Positions 56,736 through 64,000 of a stretch of 64,000 nt of DNA are shown here, one piece after another. Location of the stretch: contig JAOSJT010000001.1 in the NCBI GenBank assembly GCA_027493955.1, positions 3,459,131-3,523,130 of the forward strand, written 5' to 3'. This DNA is from Bacteroidia bacterium. Lineage in GTDB: Bacteria > Bacteroidota > Ignavibacteria > SZUA-365. Numbering within the stretch: the first letter of the stretch is position 1; every line of letters starts with the position of its first letter. A program made the position numbers and the translations under genes. The notes below the pieces were generated by a model that searched no databases, was not told where the DNA came from, and saw nothing but the letters and a program-made list of their open reading frames with translations.

Positions 56736-57740
56736 TTATTTCAGAAGGCGTGAGGCCTCGATGGCAAAATAGGTCAGGATCATGTCCGCGCCGGCACGTT
56801 TAATGCCCAGGAGAGACTCCATCATGACGCGATCATGATCGATCCAGTCGTTCGCCGCTGCGGCCTTAATCATGGAAAACTCTCCGCTCACCTGATACGC
56901 GGCTGTCGGCATGCCGAATTCATCCTTCACGCGACGAAGGATATCCAGATAGGGACCGGCCGGTTTGACCATGACGATATCCGCGCCTTCTTCGATATCG
57001 ATGGCAACCTCGCGCAACGCCTCATTCGCGTTGGCCGGGTCCATTTGATGGGATCGCCGATCACCGAATTTCGGTGTGGATTCGGCCGCATCGCGGAACG
57101 GCCCGTAGTATCCGGACGCGAATTTAGCGGCATAGGACATTATCGGCAGGTTGGCATAACCATTGTCGTCGAGAATGTCGCGTATAGCGGCCACACGACC
57201 ATCCATCATATCCGAAGGCGCCACCATGTCCGCGCCGGCCTCGGCGTGGGAAAGCGCTTCCTTTGCCAGAAGTTCGAGGGTGGCATCATTCACGATTTCA
57301 TCTCCCCGAACGATTCCGCAATGGCCATGGGAGGTATATTCGCACATACAGACATCGGTGATCACGACCATTTCTTTGATCGCCTTTTTAATCGCCCGGA
57401 CGGCTTTTTGGACGGACCCGTGGGGATCCCACGCCTCGGAACCGATTTCATCCTTATGCGCCGGGATACCAAAGAGAATGACCGCAGGCACACCGAGCTT
57501 CCAGGCGACCTTTGCTTCCTTCACTATCTCATCCACGGAAAGCTGAAAAATCCCGGGCATTGATTTGATAGGGTTACGAACACCCGTACCATGTACTACG
57601 AACATCGGATAAATAAAATCCTTGGGCGTGAGAATGGTTTCGCGCACCATGTCGCGAAGGCTTGGGGTCATCCTCGTCCTGCGTGTACGCGCAAAAGCCG
57701 AATAGGGGGTAAAATGGGATTCTCCGGGTTGCATAGTCAT
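56736..57740 (-). CDS. hemB: Porphobilinogen synthase (5-aminolevulinate dehydratase)
   Basis: A 334-residue enzyme that condenses two 5-aminolevulinate molecules to porphobilinogen. I start it at the ATG at 57740 ([10 protein letters not shown]); an ATG 6 bp further in is equally possible, and the frame to 57824 is not needed. Catalytic Lys residues are in [20 protein letters not shown] and [30 protein letters not shown] provides the three-Cys Zn site, so this is a Zn-dependent rather than Mg-only type. It lies 90 bp after hemG (protoporphyrinogen oxidase). Confidence 0.96.
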   Translation of the reverse strand: MTMQPGESHFTPYSAFARTRRTRMTPSLRDMVRETILTPKDFIYPMFVVHGTGVRNPIKSMPGIFQLSVDEIVKEAKVAWKLGVPAVILFGIPAHKDEIGSEAWDPHGSVQKAVRAIKKAIKEMVVITDVCMCEYTSHGHCGIVRGDEIVNDATLELLAKEALSHAEAGADMVAPSDMMDGRVAAIRDILDDNGYANLPIMSYAAKFASGYYGPFRDAAESTPKFGDRRSHQMDPANANEALREVAIDIEEGADIVMVKPAGPYLDILRRVKDEFGMPTAAYQVSGEFSMIKAAAANDWIDHDRVMMESLLGIKRAGADMILTYFAIEASRLLK

Positions 57741-57830
57741 CGGTACCGTTTGATTGTGGAATTGCTTGTAACCATTAAAAGTACAGAGCTCCGTGCTAAG
57801 GATAAAATACGGACTCCCCTGCATCAGCAG

Positions 57831-59228
57831 CTACACCATGCGCGTCAGTATTTTCTCCACCACCGCGTGCGCGGATTTTACGCAGTCGCCGACGGAAATG
57901 CCGCCGCGGTAGTTGGCGCAGAACAACAAACCCGGATTCGCGGCTTCGGCATCATCAATGATTCTCATGCGGTCGAGGTGACCATCAACATACTGAGGAA
58001 TCGCGTGTTTCCAGGAGGTGACATGCGAAAACACCGGCTCCATAGGTGTGCCCAGCAATGCGTGCTGCTCGCTGAGAGCGGTTTCGAGAATACCGGCATG
58101 ATCGCGCTCCGCTTCCTCGGGCTGACGCATCCCGCCGATAAATGTGGTCAATAAAACATGACCTTCCGGTGCGCGATCGCTGAAAATGGTGCTGGAAAAA
58201 ATGGTGCCGAGAATCCGTCGTTGCTCCACCTTGGGAATGAGAAAACCGAAGCCATCAAGCGCGTGCATACCGGGCTGACGTCGAAAGCCGGTGAGGACCT
58301 CGGCAACCGGAGGATAGGGAACGGACTGCAGAGCATCGTCGATGCCGGGAGTGATCGAGCGGGTCAGGTCCGCTGCGGGTTGTGCGGGAGTAGCGATGAT
58401 AATCGTGGAGGCGGTGACGGTGTGTGTCTGTCCTTCCGTGACGAAACGCACCGTGTAGCTCCGGTCATTCGGGCTCGTGCCCGAACGAGTCAAGGAAATG
58501 ACTGTCGCACCCATCACCTTTAATGGCAGTCTTTCCGCTATCGCATCGGTGAGTGTCTGCATACCATCGGTAAACGAGAACATGCGGGCGCTCTGCTTGC
58601 TCTTCTCCGTGCTTCGTTTTCTTTCCCGCGCACCCTGTAGCTGGCCCTTGATCAGACTCCCGTATTTTTGCTCGAGTTCAAACAATTTTGGGAAAGACGC
58701 ACGAACACTAAGTAATGCGGGATCACCGGCGTACACGCCGGCAACGAAAGGGTTGATGGCGTAGTCGAGGAATTCTTTCCCGAGCCGTCGTCGCACGAAT
58801 TCTCCGACACTCTCCTGGGCATCCGGGGACGAAGGTGCGATAAATGGCTCGCGAAACAGGCGAAGTTTGGCCTTCCAGGAGAAGAGTTTCGTCGCGATAA
58901 ATTTCGGCGGGGACATGGGCAACGGAAGCAGCACACCAGCACGAAGGATATAGCGGTTGTTCGCGGCATTGTCGGCGTACAGTTTCTTGTTTTCGACGCC
59001 GGCATCCCGGATCAGTTCCGTGAGCAGAGGTGTCGTTTCAAGTGTGCTGTTTGGCCCGGCTTCAATAAGCCAACCGTCACGGCGTTCGGAACGGATGGCG
59101 CCACCAAACCTGTCGGCCTGCTCCAGGACCAGCACGGTTTTTCCGGAACGTTGCAACAAGAACGCACAGGTTAGACCCGAAATACCGCTGCCGACCACGA
59201 CAACGTCTGCGGAGCTCGTTATGTTCAT
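57831..59228 (-). CDS. hemG: Protoporphyrinogen oxidase (HemY/PPOX-type FAD enzyme)
   Basis: A 465-residue FAD enzyme that oxidises protoporphyrinogen IX. DVVVVGSGISGLTCAFLLQRSGKTVLVLEQADRFGGAIRSERRDGWLIEAGPNS is the dinucleotide-binding GxGxxG plus the PPOX 'EAGPN' signature. FVAGVYAGDPALLSVRASFPKLFELEQKYGSLIKG and the C-terminal GLLFCANYRGGISVGDCVKSA, with the second FAD contact, complete it. This is the HemY-type PPOX (hemG or hemY by naming convention), not the flavodoxin-like HemG. Its ATG is 1 bp after the hemH stop (TGACATG), so translation is coupled. Confidence 0.95.
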   Translation of the reverse strand: MNITSSADVVVVGSGISGLTCAFLLQRSGKTVLVLEQADRFGGAIRSERRDGWLIEAGPNSTLETTPLLTELIRDAGVENKKLYADNAANNRYILRAGVLLPLPMSPPKFIATKLFSWKAKLRLFREPFIAPSSPDAQESVGEFVRRRLGKEFLDYAINPFVAGVYAGDPALLSVRASFPKLFELEQKYGSLIKGQLQGARERKRSTEKSKQSARMFSFTDGMQTLTDAIAERLPLKVMGATVISLTRSGTSPNDRSYTVRFVTEGQTHTVTASTIIIATPAQPAADLTRSITPGIDDALQSVPYPPVAEVLTGFRRQPGMHALDGFGFLIPKVEQRRILGTIFSSTIFSDRAPEGHVLLTTFIGGMRQPEEAERDHAGILETALSEQHALLGTPMEPVFSHVTSWKHAIPQYVDGHLDRMRIIDDAEAANPGLLFCANYRGGISVGDCVKSAHAVVEKILTRMV

Positions 59229-59229
59229 G

Positions 59230-60261
59230 TCATATATCTCCCAGCTCCGCGCGACGTTTCATGCGGTGGATTATTTGTGATGCGAGCGCTTCGATGTAAA
59301 GTTCAGAATCGTTGAGCGCCGGCATCACTTCAAAATATTCTATCCCTGCCTCCCTTGCCTCATGACGGAGTTCAATCCCCAATTCATGCAGCGTTTCGAT
59401 ATGATCGGTGACGAACGCAATGGGGATGACCAGCAAATCCTTCACGCCTGCCGAGGCAAGTTCTTTCGTTTTTTCCACCGTATCGGGAGTCAACCACTTC
59501 GCCGGACCTACCTTGCTTTGGAAACTGAGGTGAAACGGCAACGCAGCACTGCGACCTCGCATGACGCTTTCCATCGTATTCCTGATCTCATGGGAATAGG
59601 GATCCCCTTCCTCCACGAGCGACACCGGGGTTCCGTGTGCACTGAACAGCAAGGTCACGTTGGCGCGTCGCTCCACCGGGAAGCGTGCGAGCCCTTCATC
59701 AATTCGCTGATTGATGGCAGCCAGAAACGATTCCTGCGTCGGATAGGATTTCACACTCTGGACGCGGAAGTTCCTGTGGCGACCCGCGCGCTTCAGATCG
59801 CGCCATGTTTTAAAACAAGACCCTGTTGTCGTTTTAGAATAATGGGGATACAACGGCATGAGAAAAACTCTGTCGAATCCTTCATCCTCAAGGCGTTGCG
59901 CTGCTTCGGCGATAAACGGATGCCAGTAGCTGAACCCAACCTCCACACGCACGCGGGATGCGTCGCCGTAATGCATACGCAGGCGGTTCTCCAGCGCCGC
60001 GGCCTGCTGCTGCGAAAGTTCGCGAATAGGTGACTTGCCGCCGATCATTTCATAGTTCAACCGCACTTTTTTGGATCGTTGCTTCGCGATGAATTTCGCG
60101 AGAGGCGTGCGGGCAAATTCCACCGGACCGAAGGAAATGATTTCCTTGTCAAGAAACAGATTTTCCAGAAACGGTCTGACGCTGTCAAGCGAATCGGGTC
60201 CGCCCATGTTGAGAAGAATTACGCCAAGATTGTTCATCAGAATCTGTTGTTGGGTAGACAT
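59230..60261 (-). CDS. hemH: Ferrochelatase
   Basis: A 343-residue enzyme that inserts Fe2+ into protoporphyrin IX, the final heme step. Visible are LGVILLNMGGPDSLDSVRPFLENLFLDKEII, RVEVGFSYWHPFIAEA, RVFLMPLYPHYSKTTTGS, VTLLFSAHGTPVSLVEEGDPY with the metal-binding His, and SFQSKVGPAKWLTPDTVE. The C-terminal VIPIAFVTDHIETLHELGIE has the catalytic His/Glu. I start at the ATG at 60261 (MSTQQQILMNNLGV); an ATG at 60237 is also plausible, as neither has a strong SD. It is first in the cluster hemH-hemG-hemB-yceH-hemL. Confidence 0.96.
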   Translation of the reverse strand: MSTQQQILMNNLGVILLNMGGPDSLDSVRPFLENLFLDKEIISFGPVEFARTPLAKFIAKQRSKKVRLNYEMIGGKSPIRELSQQQAAALENRLRMHYGDASRVRVEVGFSYWHPFIAEAAQRLEDEGFDRVFLMPLYPHYSKTTTGSCFKTWRDLKRAGRHRNFRVQSVKSYPTQESFLAAINQRIDEGLARFPVERRANVTLLFSAHGTPVSLVEEGDPYSHEIRNTMESVMRGRSAALPFHLSFQSKVGPAKWLTPDTVEKTKELASAGVKDLLVIPIAFVTDHIETLHELGIELRHEAREAGIEYFEVMPALNDSELYIEALASQIIHRMKRRAELGDI

Positions 60262-60421
60262 GGTATGGAGGACCGGCGTCTGCGCCGGTGCCGATCTGTA
60301 AGGTAGAGGAATGCGTTGCTGTTGGCAATACCTCATCCGGGCGCTCTCCAAAACACATGGTGAATAGCGGTGGTTCCGTGTTGTCCCATTAGGAGCGCTG
60401 TTTCGATTCAGGGAGTGGATT

Positions 60422-60622
60422 TGGAGAGACACGAATCGCAGGCGGATTTTCGGTCAGAGTACGAGGTGGGCGAATCATGAGCGGCCTGTCTCCTGAAGTG
60501 ACGTCCAAACTTGGGCGATACATGAATCGCCACACGAGTGGGAACGCGACCAAAGGTGGGCGTTTCATGAGTCGCCCTTTTCCGGAATCCAGGTAAGAAA
60601 TGGGCGATACATGAATCGCCCA
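60422..60622. repeat. Array of five palindromic units with 44-45-bp period
   Basis: Units start at 60422 (degenerate), 60467, 60512, 60557 and 60601. The best is GGGCGATACATGAATCGCCC, with arms GGGCGAT/ATCGCCC. Others vary as GGGCGTTTCATGAGTCGCCC and GGGCGAATCATGAGCGGCC. The ~24-bp spacers between units are unrelated to each other. The array fills most of the 582-bp gap between hemH and the second transposase-like gene; nothing else is seen there. Open frames across it are translations of the repeat. Confidence 0.85.
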
Positions 60623-60843
60623 TTTCCCACCCTGGAAGCGATTACCATTCCGACAAATCCGCATCCGACACCATACATCCCCCACAAACGCCCCCCTCAC
60701 TCGCCCTGCCGCAGCACTCGCTACCCTCTCCACAGACCCATTTCCACGACTCACCCAAAACGCTCTCTCTCCGCTCGGCCCGCAAGGACCCGGAGTGCCT
60801 CTGTTACCATGGACGAACGCGAAATCTGTGCGCCCGATCACGC

Positions 60844-61611
60844 TTACTCGGAAAGATAGATCCTGCCCGGACCCAGATTCCGTATCACCGTGCCCGATCT
60901 GTCGCTAATACCACCGGCGCCGCCGCCCCGCCGCGCGCCCGTCAGCAGCAACACGCGACCGAGAAACATCGTCTCGCCGAATGCTTCCGCCATGGCTCCC
61001 GCGGAGACCTGCTTCACCCTGCGCTTTCCCGCGCCGCCGAATTCCGAGAGCATAGCCGTCTGGAGCGTCGATGCCCGCTGCTCCTTCCTCCGCGACGCCG
61101 GGGAAACCACCACGTGACGCCACTCTTCCCGCAGCGCCGCACAGACCGCGGCGAACTCCTTTTCGTCTGCCAGAACGCATGAGGCGTAACGTCGTGCCCA
61201 CACGTCACCACCGCTTGTACCCTGCAGTTCATTGATTCGATGTGCGCTGTTCATCTTCAAATACCCCATGAACACCGGAAGGGTCATGATCCGGCGGTAG
61301 TGCACCCATTCATCGCTGTCTCGCGGCGGCTCCTCCTGAATGTTGCGCCGCTTGGTGATTTCAAGCGCGAGTTCCACCTCTGAGGGACGAATGCTTAGCT
61401 CGTGAATACTGATGCACCGGAAATTCTGCAGCGCCTGACCGAGCACATCGAGAAATGCGCGTCCGATATCGCTGAGCGTGGTCACGCCGTTTTTCGTCGT
61501 TCCCAGGATCTCCGCATCGCCCTCGGTCTTGAAGACGACCAGATGCTTCGCGGGCTGCGAATAGTCATAATCCGGGTCGCGACGCGTGCTCAATTGTGTA
61601 AGTCGTTTCAT
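60844..61611 (-). CDS. RAYT-like protein with altered HUH motif, adjacent to a palindrome array
   Basis: A 255-residue protein from the ATG at 61611 (AGGGAGC upstream). Its order follows REP-associated tyrosine transposases: RRDPDYDYSQPAKHLVVFKTEGDAEILGTT (family: RR....YDYS..G.YFVTI.T), then LSDIGRAFLDVL. ELSIRPSEVELALEI stands where homologs have YVVMPNHVHLLIEI, so both catalytic His appear as Glu (E-V-E). Then come FMGYLKMNSAHRINEL and DVWARRYASCVLADEKEF (family: WQRRYYDHVIRDEKEF), with the Tyr retained. An ~80-residue basic, Gly-rich tail follows. I infer a domesticated or inactive relative; the assignment is by eye and moderate. It is divergent from dnaE. Confidence 0.6.
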   Translation of the reverse strand: MKRLTQLSTRRDPDYDYSQPAKHLVVFKTEGDAEILGTTKNGVTTLSDIGRAFLDVLGQALQNFRCISIHELSIRPSEVELALEITKRRNIQEEPPRDSDEWVHYRRIMTLPVFMGYLKMNSAHRINELQGTSGGDVWARRYASCVLADEKEFAAVCAALREEWRHVVVSPASRRKEQRASTLQTAMLSEFGGAGKRRVKQVSAGAMAEAFGETMFLGRVLLLTGARRGGGAGGISDRSGTVIRNLGPGRIYLSE

Positions 61612-61787
61612 GTTTATGCTCCCTATGTAGTGCAAAACATGCGATGAGTAATCTACCGGATGCGCACGTCTCTGAACAAGAGAAAAATCTTGCTCCTCAG
61701 CTGCTCGCAAAGCACAAAATCGCTTCCCTTTGTCACTCTGAAAATGCAAGGGTATATTTCAGCATCACGTACCTGACCCACGCATCC

Positions 61788-64000
61788 ATGTCCGATTTCA
61801 TACATCTCCATAACCATTCTCATTACTCGTTGCTCGACGCCGCATGCACGGTGGACGATCTCGTCGCCGCGACAGTGGAAAACGGCATGGGCGCATTCGC
61901 CCTGACCGATCATGGCGTCATGTTCGGTGCGATGGAATTTTTCCGTAAAGCAAGTAAAGCCGGAATTAAGCCCATCCTTGGTAACGAAATGTACATGGTT
62001 ACACGCGGTTCCCGCTTCGACCGCAATGCAGCCGAAACTCATCCGGAAGGCAAACGACACGGCTACAACCACCTGGTTCTTCTCGCAAAAAATGAGGTCG
62101 GCTATCGCAATCTCATCAAACTGACGACCTACGGACACACGGAGGGATTCTACTACAAACCTCGAATTGACTTTGAACTCCTTCGCAGGCACCACGAAGG
62201 ACTCATCGCACTGACGGCCTGCGCGGGAGGTGTCGTATCCACGTATCTTGCAACGGGTGATTACGAATCCGCCCGCTCCGTCGCTGCCGATCTCAAAGAT
62301 ATTTTCGGTGACGATGTGTATCTCGAAATCCAGAATCATGGCCTCGAGCGCGAGGCCATGATTCGCGAGGGAATGACCCGGCTCGCGACCGAGCTGGGTA
62401 TGAAATTGGTCGCCACGAATGATATCCATTATGTTGACCGTACCCACGCTGTCGCGCACAATGTCTATCTCCATATCGCGGACGTACGTGAGGCGGACGA
62501 TATCACCCGTCTGCGTTACGAGACGGCGCAGTACTATTACAAAACAGAGCGCGAAATGCTCGAGCTCTTCCGCGAGTACCCGCAGGCCATTACCTCTACT
62601 CTGGAAATAGCAGAGAAAGTCAATTTCTCTATGCAAACCGGCATCAACCATATGCCGGAGTTTCCCATCCCGGCCGAATCCGGTGTTTCCTCCCTTGACG
62701 ACTACATGCGCTTCCTCACGTATACTGGGGCGGAAAAACGATACAAGACACTCTCAACGGAGATACGCGATCGCCTCGAGTTCGAGATCGGTGTCATAAC
62801 GCGGATGGGGTATTCGGGATATTTCCTTGTAGTCCAGGATTTTATAAATGCCGCGAAAAATCGAAGCATTCGTGTAGGTCCCGGCCGCGGCTCGGCTGCG
62901 GGGAGCTTGGTAGCCTACGCTCTCGGCATCACGGATGTCGACCCCCTTCGCTATGAATTGCTCTTTGAACGCTTCCTCAATCCTGATCGTGTATCCATGC
63001 CTGATATCGATATCGACTTTCAGGATGAGCGCCGCGAAGAGGTTATTAATTACGTTCGCGAAAAATATGGATCCACCTCGGTATCGCAAATCGTCACCTT
63101 CGGCCGCCTCAGCGCCCGCGCGGTTTTGAAGGATGTCGGACGGGTGTTGGGCGTACCGCTCAATATCGTCGAGTCCATTACCAAGCAGATCCCTGTGAAA
63201 ATGGGGAAAGTCCAGCCCCTGAAATATGCGTTCGGACTCGAAAAGGACGAGTCGGGAAAATGGACACCGATCAAGGAACTCGAGTGGGTACGAAACAGCG
63301 ATGATCCGAAAATTCAGCGCCTCGTGGAATTTTCCGTCATCCTCGAAGGATTGAACCGCAACGTCGGTATGCATGCCGCGGGCGTCGTCATTGCTCCGAG
63401 CGATACCAGCGACTATGTCCCGCTGTATAAAACGCCCAATACCGAGTTGATGACCCAGTTCAATATGGGCGATCTCGAAGAGGCCGGTCTGCTGAAAATG
63501 GACTTCCTCGGTCTCATCACACTCACCGTGATTGATCGTACCGTCAAGCATGTGAAGTCCACCCGCGGTATCGATATCGACATCGATACCATTCCTCTGG
63601 ACGACGAAAAGACCTACACGATGATCGGCGAGGGACACACGATCGGTGTGTTTCAGTTTGAATCCTCCGGCATGCGCGACTATCTGACAAAGCTCAAGCC
63701 GCGCTCGATCGACGATCTCGCGGCCATGAACGCGTTGTACCGTCCCGGCCCGATGGATTTCATCAGCGATTTCATTGACCGTAAATATGGTCGGAAAAGT
63801 ATTGAGTACATTCATCCGGACATGGAACCCATCCTGAAATCGACCTACGGAATCATCGTATTTCAGGAGCAGGTGATGCAGCTGGCAAATCGTATCGCCG
63901 GCTTTACTCTTGCCCAATCCGACCTCATGCGCCGCGCCATGGGGAAGAAAAAAGCGGATGTCATGGCACAACAACGCGAGGCATTCGTCGCCGGCGCGAA
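61788..64000 (+). CDS. dnaE: DNA polymerase III alpha subunit, N-terminal part
   Basis: The frame runs from the ATG at 61788 to the window edge (about 737 codons of a ~1150-codon gene). The PHP domain opens MSDFIHLHNHSHYSLLDAACTVDDL and continues FALTDHGVMFGAMEFF and KPILGNEMYM. The polymerase core shows GPGRGSAAGSLVAYALGITDVDP and MPDIDIDFQDERR (catalytic Asp pair). Downstream are GMHAAGVVIAP, FQFESSGMRDYLTKLKP, AMNALYRPGP and YGIIVFQEQVMQLA..IAGF..AQSDLMRRAMGKK. This is the replicative DnaE type (no N-terminal exonuclease as in PolC). No strong SD is seen; its promoter would lie in the 176 bp shared with the RAYT-like gene. Confidence 0.97.
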   Translation, partial: MSDFIHLHNHSHYSLLDAACTVDDLVAATVENGMGAFALTDHGVMFGAMEFFRKASKAGIKPILGNEMYMVTRGSRFDRNAAETHPEGKRHGYNHLVLLAKNEVGYRNLIKLTTYGHTEGFYYKPRIDFELLRRHHEGLIALTACAGGVVSTYLATGDYESARSVAADLKDIFGDDVYLEIQNHGLEREAMIREGMTRLATELGMKLVATNDIHYVDRTHAVAHNVYLHIADVREADDITRLRYETAQYYYKTEREMLELFREYPQAITSTLEIAEKVNFSMQTGINHMPEFPIPAESGVSSLDDYMRFLTYTGAEKRYKTLSTEIRDRLEFEIGVITRMGYSGYFLVVQDFINAAKNRSIRVGPGRGSAAGSLVAYALGITDVDPLRYELLFERFLNPDRVSMPDIDIDFQDERREEVINYVREKYGSTSVSQIVTFGRLSARAVLKDVGRVLGVPLNIVESITKQIPVKMGKVQPLKYAFGLEKDESGKWTPIKELEWVRNSDDPKIQRLVEFSVILEGLNRNVGMHAAGVVIAPSDTSDYVPLYKTPNTELMTQFNMGDLEEAGLLKMDFLGLITLTVIDRTVKHVKSTRGIDIDIDTIPLDDEKTYTMIGEGHTIGVFQFESSGMRDYLTKLKPRSIDDLAAMNALYRPGPMDFISDFIDRKYGRKSIEYIHPDMEPILKSTYGIIVFQEQVMQLANRIAGFTLAQSDLMRRAMGKKKADVMAQQREAFVAGA

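Noticed and set aside
60422-60622. CRISPR array
   Set aside because: Spacing is regular, but units are only ~21 bp, palindromic and imperfect, there are just four or five, and no cas gene is near; a REP-like array fits better.
60389-60841. 150- and 71-codon minus-strand frames with a 15-residue repeat
   Set aside because: The 15-residue periodicity is the 45-bp palindrome array read as codons; there is no start signal or conserved domain.
62754-63974. 406- and 332-codon minus-strand frames over 61653-63974
   Set aside because: They lie wholly antisense to dnaE, whose frame carries all expected polymerase motifs.

Overview
The window looks like a chromosomal segment of a moderately GC-rich member of the Bacteroidota/Chlorobi-Ignavibacteria side of the tree. 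The main reason is the large number of big exported proteins that end in a type IX secretion (T9SS) type A sorting domain (YPNP-like start, D-x-LGR middle, short basic end). I count about ten such cargo genes or fragments. The machinery itself is not in the window, and lineage assignment below phylum level is not possible from the sequence alone.

Layout. 1-2.5 kb: end of a DUF5916 outer-membrane protein, a GNAT acetyltransferase and a TetR regulator. 2.5-9.5 kb: a CotH-kinase/lamin-tail T9SS protein, a small hypothetical/SnoaL/hemerythrin set and a T9SS glycosidase-like protein. 9.5-14.7 kb: a PLP decarboxylase, galT, a degenerate REP-associated transposase relative, a DUF3788-like gene coupled to purC, and tRNA-Arg(ACG). 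15-24.3 kb: a saccharopine-dehydrogenase-like enzyme coupled to a Ycf48-like protein, P5C dehydrogenase, a T9SS Asp-box protein, a sirtuin, ilvE and a GlsB-type membrane protein. 24.5-42.4 kb: a lipoprotein, then two copies of an unusual pair (an FG-GAP propeller protein plus a giant beta-helix protein). Between the pairs lie peroxiredoxin, OsmC and a NarL-type two-component system. 42.8-49.1 kb: two tandem paralogous T9SS subtilases. 49.4-53.8 kb: lgt, a VOC protein and a T9SS double SGNH-like protein. 53.8-54.2 kb: a broken RhuM gene. 54.5-60.3 kb: a heme cluster transcribed hemH-hemG-hemB-yceH-hemL. 60.4-61.6 kb: a palindrome array beside a second degenerate REP-transposase relative. 61.8 kb to the end: the N-terminal two thirds of dnaE.

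Most interesting. (1) The 1392-residue beta-helix gene has a (CT)12 tract inside its predicted signal peptide. In the assembled state the tract puts the good start and SD out of frame, and one more CT unit restores a textbook signal peptide. This looks like a slipped-strand ON/OFF switch on a T9SS cargo. (2) Its paralog is cut by an in-frame TAA exactly between passenger and sorting domain. (3) Two RAYT-like proteins have lost complementary halves of the HUH/Tyr active site. One sits next to a 45-bp-period array of palindromes, and at least three other short dispersed repeat families occur in the window.

The heme genes make an almost contiguous pathway segment (C5-route GSA to ALA to PBG, then protoporphyrin to heme). 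The sensor kinase/response regulator pair is divergent from osmC-peroxiredoxin and may control it. All assignments were made by reading motifs by eye; no database search was run.
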